From assembly GCF_009725235.1 (NCBI RefSeq), contig NZ_WJFC01000014.1, forward strand, positions 48,135 through 112,134: a stretch of DNA of 64,000 bases, read 5' to 3'. Both the position numbers and the translations under genes were made by a program. The number at the start of each line of letters is the position of its first letter. Positions within the stretch are counted from its first letter, which is position 1. The notes below the pieces were generated by a model that saw only the letters and a program-made list of their open reading frames with translations, was not told where the DNA came from and made no database searches. This document shows, piece by piece, positions 18,273 through 27,538 of this stretch. The DNA is from Scytonema sp. UIC 10036 (GTDB lineage: Bacteria > Cyanobacteriota > Cyanobacteriia > Cyanobacteriales > Nostocaceae).

Positions 18273-18960
18273 TTAAAAAATTAGAATTACCAAAAATGAG
18301 CGATCGCTAGGTCGATTACCTGTTTGAATTTCCACTTCCTGGTGTAGCAACAACGCCAGCAGTTCCAGTGCTTTACTTTCCAAATACACCCGTTTGGTAA
18401 AGCCCTGGTAGGGGACAGCGTAAAATTTGCTGCAACACGCTTTGCATGAATGGGGTTGTATTGCTACAAAGACCATAACATACTCGATCGGAAGGTCGTA
18501 GTAAGTGTTGCAGTGCGGCGGGCAGTTCCCCTGTTAGGTTACCGATAAATGAGCGCAGGATTTCTGGCTGAATTAACACCTCGACCGAGAAAAACGGCTG
18601 CACAGCGAAGGCGGCACAGCAGTCTTTGGGAGCTAAACCATTCCCATAGAAAGTATATTGTCCAGCACTAAATGAGAAGTTATCCCAATCAGAAACTCCT
18701 GACGTCAAAAAGAAATATCCCAAGTGGCGTTCTTCTTCAGGATACTCCACAATTAGATCGTCATACTGTCGAATGTTTTCAATCCGCAAAGACAGCCCTT
18801 CTCGAAGCTGAATTTCTCGTACCCATCCCTCTCCCAACTGTTTTGGATACTTCCAAGTAATATCCAAATCATCGGTTGGGTCACAGTACTGCTGCGTTTG
18901 GTCCACTTCTTCAAACAATTTCAAATAAGTTGGGTGTGAAAGTGCGATCGCCAACCGCAT
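18273..18960 (-). pseudogene. AraC-family (PchR-like) regulator, frameshifted and lacking its DNA-binding domain
   Basis: The first 180 residues (from MRLAIALSHPTYLKLFEEVD to SVLQQILRC) are a normal N-terminal effector-binding region of cyanobacterial PchR-type regulators. In the CCCC run at about 18411-18414 the frame is lost: family sequence YQGFTKRVYLESKALELLAL continues in the next frame and ends near 18310. The two C-terminal AraC helix-turn-helix motifs are absent. Such proteins activate siderophore receptor genes in response to Fe-siderophore. As read, this copy could bind effector but not DNA. Confidence 0.8.
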
Positions 18961-19165
18961 CGTTTAGCTGAGTTATTCACTAAACCTCAACCCAAGGTAG
19001 CAACTGTGTAGAGATTTTTAGGGGGCAAAGAAAGCCCCCTTTGTTGTATCCACCCGCACAAAATAGAGAATCGCTAAGAGCATTTATATTCCTGGATATA
19101 ATCGGGAACTTGACCATCCGGGATTTTAGACAAAAATCAACAATTATTTCTTAAATTGGTATTAC

Positions 19166-20179
19166 CTATTCTCCATAATGTGTACCTATCACTTTTCCTC
19201 GAAAGACAATGTAATTGTAGATGTTGTAGAACAACATAATGGGAATCAGAAATCCAATGAAGATAATCATAAACACTAACGCGCTAGGTGCTGCGGCTGC
19301 TTGATAAATGGTGATACCAGGGGGGATGATATAGGGAAAAACAACTAATCCTAAGCCCACAAAGGTAAGCAGAAAAAGCAGCACTGTCCAAACTAGGGGA
19401 GTAGTTTCTGCTTTGCGGTTCAGGCTTTGAATCAATAACCCAATCAGCAGCACGCCTAGCACTGGAATGAGTGAAAATAGATAGACTTCTGGCTGGTGAA
19501 ATAACTTTGCTCTGGCATTTTCATACACAACAGGGGTGGCGATCGTGATTAAAATTGCACCCAACAGCGTTGTCCAAGCAGCGAGTTTTGCTGTGCGGTA
19601 ATGAGATGTTTGCAGTTCTCCCTCAGTTTTCAGGATGAGATAGGTGGAGCCAATCAATACATAACCCTGGATCAATGTCAAGGCAACTAAGAGCGATCGC
19701 CAATCGAGCCAATCCCATATACTGCCGATAAAGTGACCCGATTCATCCACTGTAATGCCTTCTAAAATGCTCCCCAAGGCAAATCCTTGAAACAGCGCCG
19801 CCATGAAACTCCCAACTCCAAATGCCACATTCCAAAACAGTTTGTGGGTAGAATGCTCTCGAAACTCAAAGGCCACAGCCCGAAAAATCAAGCCAAAGAT
19901 CATGCCAAAAATAGGAATGTAGAGCGCATTCAAAATGGTGCCATAAGCAAGAGGAAATGCCCCAAATAATGCACCCCCCATCAACACCAACCAGGTTTCA
20001 TTGGCATCCCAAATATTACCCAAACTCGTCATTAAAATGTCCCGTCGCTCCTCATTAGAACTGGTTAGCGACAGGATACCTACGCCTAGATCGAACCCGT
20101 CTAACATGACGTAGAGAAACAAAAACAGAGCCAAGATAATAAACCAAACCTGTGCTAAAAAGTGTTCTAAATTCTCCAT
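19166..20179 (-). CDS. cydB: Cytochrome bd-type quinol oxidase subunit II
   Basis: The 337-residue membrane protein begins with the typical CydB sequence WFIILALFLFLYVMLDGFDL and continues with IWDANETWLVLMGGALFGAF. About eight hydrophobic helices are visible, and the C-terminus reads FLIPIMLFYNIYNYIVFRGK. It forms the bd oxidase dimer with CydA, encoded 17 bp upstream in the same operon, and reduces O2 with plastoquinol or other quinol electrons in cyanobacterial membranes. Length matches the family. Confidence 0.95.
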   Translation of the reverse strand: MENLEHFLAQVWFIILALFLFLYVMLDGFDLGVGILSLTSSNEERRDILMTSLGNIWDANETWLVLMGGALFGAFPLAYGTILNALYIPIFGMIFGLIFRAVAFEFREHSTHKLFWNVAFGVGSFMAALFQGFALGSILEGITVDESGHFIGSIWDWLDWRSLLVALTLIQGYVLIGSTYLILKTEGELQTSHYRTAKLAAWTTLLGAILITIATPVVYENARAKLFHQPEVYLFSLIPVLGVLLIGLLIQSLNRKAETTPLVWTVLLFLLTFVGLGLVVFPYIIPPGITIYQAAAAPSALVFMIIFIGFLIPIMLFYNIYNYIVFRGKVIGTHYGE

Positions 20180-20196
20180 ACAATTACTGAATTGTT

Positions 20197-21639
20197 TTAC
20201 TGCTGTGCTTCCACAGGACGTTGATCTCGAACAAATTCAGCCGGAGTAGTTTCTACGGCTGGTTGGGTGTCAATACCTGGAACCGGAAGCTCCAGATTGG
20301 GGCCTTGACGAACGATCCGACTACCAAAGAATAAGGCACAAATAAACAGGGCTGTATAAATTCCCGCAAAAATTAGCAAGGATGTTAAAACCTCAGTCGC
20401 TGGTAGGTGGGAAACGCCATCTGCTGTGCGAATTTTCCCATAAACTACCCAGGGTTGCCGTCCAACACAGCGCACAATCCAGCCTGATTCCACAGCAATG
20501 TAGCCCAGTGGAGCCGCCAAAATCCAGATTCGCAGTAGCCATTTTTGCTGGGCGATCGCCTCTGGTGACAGCCTCCCCCGCAACCATTGAATCACACTGA
20601 TACCCATCAATCCAGCCAAGAAAAAGCCGATACCGCTCATGATGCGGAAGGCGTAATAAATCAAACCCACCATCCGGGGGCGATCTTCAGGTTTCCACTC
20701 TTTCAATCCCAGAACGGGTTTAGACAGATTTTTTTTGAATTCCAAAATGTAGCCTAAGCCGTTGGGAATTGAGATTTCCCAGTCATTTTTCTCAGTCTGG
20801 TTATTGGGTAATGCGACTACACTCCAGGGCGCGGGCTGTCCGGCTGGAGTAGTTTCCCACTTGGCTTCCATCGCGGCGAGTTTGGTAGGTTGATAATCAG
20901 CTACCTGTTCGGCGCTGAGGTGTCCGACATAGATTTGTAATGGGGTGACAGCGATCGCTGTTGCTAACACAATTTTAAGCGATCGCGCAAAAAAGGCCTC
21001 ATGACGGTGGTTGAGAATATACCAGGCGCTAATTCCCCCAATTACAAATAGAGAAGTTTCCAGTGTCGCCAAAAACATATGCGACACGCTGTTGAGCATG
21101 AAGGGATTTAAAATTGCCTGAAAGTAATCATCAACAACAAACTTCCCGTTCACCATTTCCCCGCCTGCTGGGGTCTGCAACCAAGAGTTTGCCGCTAAAA
21201 TCCAGAAGGTAGATAGGTTTGCGCCAAAGGCAACCATAATCGTGGCAAAATAGTGAATCACTGGGTTTACCCGTTCCCAGCCAAACAACATAATCCCCAA
21301 AAATCCAGCTTCTAGCATGAATGCCATCGAAGCCTCAAAACCTAAAATACTGCCAAAAAAGTCACCTACCGCTTCGGAAAACGGGGCCCAGTTCGTACCA
21401 AATTGAAACTCCATTGGTAAGCCAGATGCTACACCAATACCGAAATTCAACACATATAGCTTGGCCCAGAAACGAGCATGGTGGTAGTAATCAGGATTGC
21501 GTGTTTTTAGCCACATTCCTTCAACGAGCGCCAGATAAATCCCCATCCCAGTGGTGAGAACAGGCCATAGCATATGAAAAATCGCCGTCAGTGCAAACTG
21601 CATCCGCGATAGAGCAACGGTGTCCGATAGAAAATTCAT
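20197..21639 (-). CDS. cydA: Cytochrome bd-type quinol oxidase subunit I
   Basis: The 480-residue protein has the N-terminal heme-ligand His region (LSRMQFALTAIFHMLWPVLT), GFEASMAFMLEAGFLGIMLF with the conserved charged residues, and the GRQPWVVYGKIRTADGVS element of the quinol site. The Q-loop is short, as in cyanide-insensitive (CIO) oxidases of cyanobacteria, so cyanide resistance is possible. It is the first gene of cydAB; there is a 640-bp non-coding region upstream. Confidence 0.95.
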   Translation of the reverse strand: MNFLSDTVALSRMQFALTAIFHMLWPVLTTGMGIYLALVEGMWLKTRNPDYYHHARFWAKLYVLNFGIGVASGLPMEFQFGTNWAPFSEAVGDFFGSILGFEASMAFMLEAGFLGIMLFGWERVNPVIHYFATIMVAFGANLSTFWILAANSWLQTPAGGEMVNGKFVVDDYFQAILNPFMLNSVSHMFLATLETSLFVIGGISAWYILNHRHEAFFARSLKIVLATAIAVTPLQIYVGHLSAEQVADYQPTKLAAMEAKWETTPAGQPAPWSVVALPNNQTEKNDWEISIPNGLGYILEFKKNLSKPVLGLKEWKPEDRPRMVGLIYYAFRIMSGIGFFLAGLMGISVIQWLRGRLSPEAIAQQKWLLRIWILAAPLGYIAVESGWIVRCVGRQPWVVYGKIRTADGVSHLPATEVLTSLLIFAGIYTALFICALFFGSRIVRQGPNLELPVPGIDTQPAVETTPAEFVRDQRPVEAQQ

Positions 21640-22280
21640 GAACTAACCTCTGAATTTGTTTCAATCTTGATTTGCACGGCATCTTGGGATCGTAGTCGCA
21701 GTTTAAAGGTGGAAGATACTCAAACATGGTCTTCTCCTGTGCAGATCTACAGCACTTAATCAAAGTTAACACGTATCTTCTTCAAAGAATGCATTCGCTC
21801 CTGATTTATCTAGCCATTCTTTAACTTTTTTCTAGATTTATTAGTTTGACAAGATGTCCTATTTAAGGATGACAACCTGTCGTTTGACATTGGTAGAAAA
21901 TTCACCATAAATTTTTGATAAACTACTAAATATTGTTTCTAAAAAATCTGGTAGAAAATATTTTTTCATTGGAGGAGCAGCACTTCGGTCTTTTCGACTT
22001 CGCTCAAGGCAAGTGGCTCAGTAACCAAGGGGCAGAGGGGAAGGGAATAATTAGCTTACTTAAGTGCATCGATCGCTAGTGGCTATACAGGCGGAGCGCG
22101 GACATTCAGTTTTTGATTAATCAGTTGAAATAGAGGACTTGTTACAGTTCAATAATTCTTCAAACAGTTGTTACTGCATATTGGGATAAAAATGTGATAC
22201 AATGGTAATTTAAATATTAAGTACCAGTAATGCGAGTTCTCAGGCTGTAAATCAGGGTCAAAATATTTATATCAATAGCT
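21640..22280. other. Intergenic between divergent cydAB and a toxin-antitoxin operon
   Basis: No gene. The cydA promoter should lie in the AT-rich half near 21770-21900; a partly symmetrical GACAAGATGTCC / GGATGACAACCTGTC stretch at about 21848-21882 is a candidate regulator site, unproven. At 22059-22085 a TTAAGTGCATCGATCGCTAG sequence recurs with small changes at 33008-33031 before feoA. Confidence 0.45.
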
Positions 22281-22538
22281 ATGTCAACAAGAACGCTCGA
22301 TCTTCAACAATTACAAATCAGTGTTAGTGAGTTGCTCTCCTTGATTCAAGATGACAAAGAAATAGTCATTACTAATGGTAGTACTCCTGTTGCTAGATTG
22401 ACTCTACTTAATCCTGTTGCTCAAGTCATCAGTGAATCAGAAAAAAAACCTCTACCTGGATTAAATTTAGGTGCAATGGAAATGAGTAATGATTTCGATC
22501 AACCTTTATCCGATGAATTTTGGTTGCAAAATTCATGA
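22281..22538 (+). CDS. Type II antitoxin, Phd/YefM family
   Basis: The 85-residue protein has the Phd/YefM DNA-binding fold at the N-terminus (LDLQQLQISVSELLSLIQDD, EIVITNGSTPVARLTLLNP) and a disordered acidic C-terminus (MSNDFDQPLSDEFW), which normally clamps the toxin. Its stop overlaps the toxin ATG (ATGA), a standard layout. It should autorepress its own promoter with the toxin. Confidence 0.88.
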   Translation: MSTRTLDLQQLQISVSELLSLIQDDKEIVITNGSTPVARLTLLNPVAQVISESEKKPLPGLNLGAMEMSNDFDQPLSDEFWLQNS

Positions 22539-22918
22539 ATTTACTATTAGATACACATACCTTTATTTGGTGGGATAGCGAGCCAACAAAACTTTCTAAG
22601 CAAGCATTAGACTTATTAGCAGATAAGAATAATATTAGGTTATTAAGTGTTGTAAGTCTCTGGGAAATCCAAATTAAACACCAGTTAGGTAAACTAACAC
22701 TAAATAAACCTTTAGGTGAAATTATTGCTAGTCAACAAAAAAATTATATCGAAATCTTACCAATAACCGTTGCTCATGTTTTAGCTTTAGACGGTTTGCC
22801 CCTCTATCATAAAGATCCTTTTGACCGATTACTGATTGCTCAAGCTAATATAGAAAATTCTGTGCTAATTAGTTGTGATGCTGTTTTTACTAATTATTCA
22901 GTTCAAGTAGAATGGTAG
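22535..22918 (+). CDS. Type II toxin, PIN-domain ribonuclease (VapC-like)
   Basis: I choose the ATG at 22535, which overlaps the antitoxin stop and gives MNLLLDTHTFIWWDSEP (127 residues); the open frame begins 5 codons earlier. PIN-domain acidic residues are visible: LLLDTHTFIW (Asp), SVVSLWEIQIKHQ (Glu), HKDPFDRLLIAQA (Asp) and SCDAVF (Asp). PIN toxins cleave tRNA or rRNA. It is similar to the toxin at 38053. Confidence 0.88.
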   Translation: MNLLLDTHTFIWWDSEPTKLSKQALDLLADKNNIRLLSVVSLWEIQIKHQLGKLTLNKPLGEIIASQQKNYIEILPITVAHVLALDGLPLYHKDPFDRLLIAQANIENSVLISCDAVFTNYSVQVEW

Positions 22919-23391
22919 CTGATGCTATGCAATGAGAGGATTTCTGAGAAGTCAATCATGAATACTAGCTTTGGCAATGTGGTTATTTATAGTCGATGAT
23001 GAGTAGTTATAGCAATTTGTCTAACTCTTGGATGCACCACCCTTGGCTAATGAGAATTTGCAACAATTGTTGACAACAAAAGCACCATGGGAGTAATGGT
23101 AGCAGGAGAACACAACAAGTTAATACAGGCTCCTTAACCGATAAAATCAGACCATCAGCTAAAGTATTTTAAGAAATTTCGGGATTATGTATTTGATTTT
23201 ATTGAACCAGAAACCGCTAAGACATCCCACGCGCCGGAGTCTTTGTGGTTGAATTGTACTGTCCGCTGGAGGATTGGTATGACTACACCTTATTTTTAGC
23301 ATTATGGATTGAGATAGCTAGAAGTTCTGCTTCAAATTCCTCTCAAGCAGCAGCACAAAAGTTCCTGAGTTTCTCCCACATCTCATGGTGT
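22919..23391. other. Intergenic, no gene seen
   Basis: Frames such as the one at 23245-23439 have no family-like features and run across the boundary of the neighbouring IS remnant. Nothing else recognised. Confidence 0.45.
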
Positions 23392-23874
23392 CTGGAGTTT
23401 AGACTAAGACATGAAAAATGGCCCAGCGATGCTGGGTAAAATAAACTTCCGCCAAAAAATGAACGAGATATAAATACTAAGCTGATTCAGCCGTTTGTTT
23501 TCGGTGCTTAGAAGTTCGTTTTTTAACAATTGGGTAGCGGGTTTTACGTTGTCGCTGCTTTCCTGTTTTCCAACCAGGAGATTTTCCACGGAGTTTTGGA
23601 GAACTTGCAGGAGATCCAATCGCCGCCAAAACTCCTCCCATAGACTAAACAACCCTTCCAGGGGTGAGTTGTGCGATTGATTTTTGCTCTTAGGAGAGGA
23701 TTATCGAGTACAGTATCACGAGCTAACCATAGTTCCCAAGTGATTATAGGCATTAGCTCACTCCACCTTTCACATTGTTTAGGTGTAGCAAATTTAGGAA
23801 CTGAACCACAAGGCTTTAATTCCTCTCTCCCTTCAATAGCTGAGCAAACGTACAGTATTTAGTCTAAACTCCAG
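23392..23874 (-). mobile_element. Internally deleted insertion sequence with 16-bp perfect inverted repeats
   Basis: The ends are CTGGAGTTTAGACTAA (23392-23407) and TTAGTCTAAACTCCAG (23859-23874), perfect inverted repeats. On the minus strand the interior encodes a transposase C-terminal tail: KFATPKQCERWSELMPIITW then ELWLARDTVLDNPL, and after a frameshift QSMGGVLAAIGSPASSPKLR with a basic end (KTGKQRQRKTRYPIVKKRTS). That tail fits a cyanobacterial IS4-like transposase group. Only about a quarter of a normal transposase remains, so it is a non-autonomous copy that could be moved only by a full relative. Confidence 0.82.
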
Positions 23875-24058
23875 TAACGTAATTACGTGCTAAAAAATGG
23901 AAGTAGAACTTTGCCAAAGTCAATTGGAAGCGTAAGCACGTAAAAACGGCAATATTATCGTCCCACTGACATTTGACTTGTTTGCGGTTTGAAGCGTTCT
24001 TGTTTGCAGTTCCTTACAGCTATGTTACAAATAAAGAAACTCTACGGATTTTAAAGTT
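23875..24058. promoter_or_regulatory. Leader region of the kinase-helicase/PLD operon
   Basis: This 184-bp AT-rich stretch is bounded by the IS remnant. It should hold the promoter of the defence operon. No defined element can be named, and no good ribosome-binding site precedes the ATG at 24059. Confidence 0.35.
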
Positions 24059-27000
24059 ATGCCGTCGGTTCGCTTGATCAACAATCGCTATGCTCTATCT
24101 CCCCAACAACCGCGCGCTGGTGGAATGGCTGATGTCTATAGAGCAAGAGATTATGAACAAGAAGAACGACTTGTGGCGGTGAAAGTATTCAAACATGGGC
24201 AGCTTGAAGGCGATATCTTAGAAGAGTCCTTCAGACGTGAAACCCAAGCACTCAAAGAATTAAAGCATCAGGGAATCGTAGAACTTCTTGACTTAGGCAA
24301 GGATGAAAGTACAGGTAAATATTTCCTTGTTTTAGAGTGGATGGAACAAGACTTAGCAAAATTGTTGAAAGAGTCTCCATTACATGAGTGGGATTCTTTT
24401 TGGCAAAATGTGGCTTTTCCTGTATTACAAGCTCTGGCTTTCTCTCACAATCGCAACTACAGCCATCGAGATATCAAGCCCAATAATATTTTAATTAGTA
24501 GCGACGGTAAACCAAAACTTGCCGACTTTGGAATATCTAAGCTCAGAAGCTACTTTCGACCTAGCATTACTCTAAGGGAGTTTGTATCTCGTCCCTTCAC
24601 ACCACCGGAACCTGATGATGGCACTTATCCTTACACCAGGGATGTCTTCAGCTTTGGCGTACTGGTACTAAAGTGCTTAACAAAGGTAGAGATTAATGAT
24701 TATGATGCCATACCTCAAGGGGTGGCTGCATTTAATGCACCACCTGAAATTATCGAAGTCATAGAACGTGCTGTTTCCTCAGATCCAGCAGAACGCCAAC
24801 ACAATGCAGAAGTGCTACTGACAGAACTTAATGTTATCCAAGAAAGGCGATCGCAAATCCTGTCAACTAAAAAACGTGCTTGTTATCTGATATTAACTCG
24901 AAACGCCTTGAAAAATCTTAATAACGAACTTCAAACATCAGAAGCGGAAATTCAAAAAATTATTCTAGAGGATTTGAATACAGCTTGTGGCATCAGCCGT
25001 TACCGTAACCGTAATTTCAACTCTCCTGAAGAAGAATTTCGAGAAGAACACTATTCTATTTTTGGGGTTAATTATAAATATCATGTAGCGGTAGGAAAAG
25101 AATACCTTGATATTATTAATGCCAATACTTTCTCTAGTGCCTTGCTAGAAAGAAATCGAGAGCAAGCTTGGATGCCTCCATACGAATTTAAGTTTGGTAG
25201 GCCACTCTTCATGTCTGAAGCCGTAGACGTTATTATAGACATGGAGAATGCAGTTGAAGAACACGAAGCTAACCTCCGACAAACAAAATTAGAAGCGGAA
25301 AAACAAAGATTATTCCAGACTTGGTTTAATATTCTCCAAGCTAAAACCGATTGGGAAAGAAGCCGAGAACAGCCAATTAAATATACCGATTTTACTCGTG
25401 ATGGCAAGCATCTTATCTTTGAAATCTCAGAAATGCCAGATAAAGATATAGCAGGACAACCCCGACATATTATTAACAAAAAGGGATTTAGTATTTTAGG
25501 AGGAGATGTTGTTGAAGTCCAAGAAGCTATTGACAAGTTAATTCTCTATGTGAAACATGGACAACCAGACAGACTGCCAAAATCCGGTGAGCTAGTTTTT
25601 GATATTCGGGCCACTGAAACCGCATTAAATCGCCAAAAATACGCGCTAGATGCAATTAGATTCGACCGTGCAGTTCGGTCTGATATGCGTCAATTATTTG
25701 TTAATCCTCAAGAAGTCAAGCATCCAGAAATATCTAGAGATATAGAGTGTTTTCAATCTCTGAATGAATCACAAAAGGAGGTTGTAGAAGCGGCATTAAC
25801 AACACAAGATTTTCTTTTGGTTCAAGGGCCACCAGGGACAGGAAAGACAACCTTTATTACAGAAATCATCATTCAAACTCTTCTGCAAAACCCAGAAGCA
25901 CGAATCCTGTTGAGTTCACAAACTCATGTAGCATTGGATAATGCACTAGAACGGATTCAAGACCAAAACCTTGACTTAAAATTGTTACGCCTTGGTAATC
26001 ATGAACAGGTTTCAGAAAACATTCACTCTCTGTTATTAGAAGAACAAATGGAGAAATGGAGAGAACAGGCTGAAACTACCAGTAAAAATTTTATAACAGA
26101 GTGGTCTACTAAAAGAGGTGTTTCTCAACAAGAGTTAGAAAAAGCTATTTTATTTCAAGACCTAAAAGCTCTATTCACAAAGCTTAATGAATTAAAAACA
26201 GAAGCAACAACTCGCAAAGAAGAATTATATGAAATTTACCCTACAGACCATGACATAGACAATCCCAAATTTCCAGCTAAACAGAAAATCCCCAAAGATA
26301 AAAGAGATGAATTTCAGCGTCTTACAAGTGAACTTGAAGAATTGCGGGAAGAACAAAAACAAGTACGAGAGCAACATAAAGCCAAAGCCCAGCGTCTCCA
26401 AGAAATCACAGGAATTGCTAAAGAGGAATTATTAAAACTCAACGCTAATCAACTAGAAGAAAAGAGCAATCAGTTGATTGACCCTCATGCTCCAGATGCC
26501 AAAATGTTACAGCAACTAATTAGTATTCAAGCCGAGTGGTTTGACTGTTTTGGTCGCAATGACAATTTTAACGATCCACTAATCAAACGTTCTGCTGTAG
26601 TAGCAGGAACTTGTATTGGCATTGCTAAATACATTCAGGATATAGAATTTGACCTTTGCATTATTGATGAGGCATCAAAGGCTACAGCAACAGAAGTATT
26701 AGTCCCGATGTCGAGAACTCGGCGATGGATACTTGTGGGTGATCCGCAACAACTTCCACCCTTCCAAGATGAAGTCAGCCGCAATCCAGAATTTTTAGAT
26801 AAATATGATTTAACTGAAGATGACATCCAAGAAACTTTATTTGACAGACTGCTAACAACACTCCCTGATAGTTGTTGTAAGATGTTAAAAATTCAGCATC
26901 GGATGGTTGAATCAATTGGTAATCTAATCAGTGAGTGCTTTTATCAAGGTGAACTTAAAAGTGCCAGAAAAGATATAGATGCAAATTTGGCTAAAGTTTT

Positions 27001-27517
27001 ACCACAACCAGTAACTTGGTTGACAACTTCTAATCTGCCAAATTATCAAGAGCAATTTGTTAATTACAGTTATAACAATAGCTGTGAATCCAGAGCGATT
27101 ATTAATCTGCTTCGCCAGATTAATACAATGGCAGAAGCAGCAGAAAAAACCTACAGTGTGGCAGTATTAAGTGGTTATTCAGCACAATTAAAATTGCTGA
27201 GTCGCGGAATTAATACAGAATTAAACAATTGGAAAAGATTAACCATTAGATGCGCTACAGTTGACGCATTTCAAGGAAGTGAAGCTGATATAGCTGTATA
27301 TTCTATCACTCGTTCAAACAAAAAAGGGGAAATAGGTTTTCTTAGAGATGAAGCACGACTAAATGTTGCTTTATCTAGAGGCAGAGTTGGCTTGTTGATT
27401 GTGGGAGATCATCATTTTTGTCGGAGTTCAAAAAATAATCCTTTGTACCAAGTCTTAGATTACATTGAACGCCATCCTGAAAGTTGTAGCTTAATGGAAG
27501 CGATGAATGGTAAGTAA
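24059..27517 (+). CDS. mkoA: MkoA: serine/threonine kinase fused to superfamily 1 helicase (type I Mokosh defence)
   Basis: The 1152-residue protein joins two enzymes. Residues ~8-270 are a Hanks-type kinase: glycine loop PRAGGMADVYRARD, VAVKVFK (Lys), SHRDIKPNNILI (H136-R-D138) and LADFGIS. Residues ~570-1140 are a COG1112/UPF1-like SF1 helicase: Walker A GPPGTGKTT (about 590), Walker B with CIIDEASKA (D870), GDPQQLPPF and the motif VI region DEARLNVALSRGRVGLL, with a coiled insertion (residues ~680-800) between. Kinase-helicase fusions followed by a PLD gene define type I Mokosh, an anti-phage system. Residues appear intact, so it should be active. The kinase may sense or regulate; this is unknown. 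Confidence 0.88.
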   Translation: MPSVRLINNRYALSPQQPRAGGMADVYRARDYEQEERLVAVKVFKHGQLEGDILEESFRRETQALKELKHQGIVELLDLGKDESTGKYFLVLEWMEQDLAKLLKESPLHEWDSFWQNVAFPVLQALAFSHNRNYSHRDIKPNNILISSDGKPKLADFGISKLRSYFRPSITLREFVSRPFTPPEPDDGTYPYTRDVFSFGVLVLKCLTKVEINDYDAIPQGVAAFNAPPEIIEVIERAVSSDPAERQHNAEVLLTELNVIQERRSQILSTKKRACYLILTRNALKNLNNELQTSEAEIQKIILEDLNTACGISRYRNRNFNSPEEEFREEHYSIFGVNYKYHVAVGKEYLDIINANTFSSALLERNREQAWMPPYEFKFGRPLFMSEAVDVIIDMENAVEEHEANLRQTKLEAEKQRLFQTWFNILQAKTDWERSREQPIKYTDFTRDGKHLIFEISEMPDKDIAGQPRHIINKKGFSILGGDVVEVQEAIDKLILYVKHGQPDRLPKSGELVFDIRATETALNRQKYALDAIRFDRAVRSDMRQLFVNPQEVKHPEISRDIECFQSLNESQKEVVEAALTTQDFLLVQGPPGTGKTTFITEIIIQTLLQNPEARILLSSQTHVALDNALERIQDQNLDLKLLRLGNHEQVSENIHSLLLEEQMEKWREQAETTSKNFITEWSTKRGVSQQELEKAILFQDLKALFTKLNELKTEATTRKEELYEIYPTDHDIDNPKFPAKQKIPKDKRDEFQRLTSELEELREEQKQVREQHKAKAQRLQEITGIAKEELLKLNANQLEEKSNQLIDPHAPDAKMLQQLISIQAEWFDCFGRNDNFNDPLIKRSAVVAGTCIGIAKYIQDIEFDLCIIDEASKATATEVLVPMSRTRRWILVGDPQQLPPFQDEVSRNPEFLDKYDLTEDDIQETLFDRLLTTLPDSCCKMLKIQHRMVESIGNLISECFYQGELKSARKDIDANLAKVLPQPVTWLTTSNLPNYQEQFVNYSYNNSCESRAIINLLRQINTMAEAAEKTYSVAVLSGYSAQLKLLSRGINTELNNWKRLTIRCATVDAFQGSEADIAVYSITRSNKKGEIGFLRDEARLNVALSRGRVGLLIVGDHHFCRSSKNNPLYQVLDYIERHPESCSLMEAMNGK

Positions 27518-27538
27518 ATAAAATAGGTAAACAAAATT

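Noticed and set aside
21521..21772. 83-codon frame upstream of cydA
   Set aside because: It overlaps the start of cydA in another frame and has no ribosome-binding site or motif.
25081..25536. 151-codon frame antisense to mkoA
   Set aside because: Ser-rich shadow of the coding strand of a clearly conserved protein.
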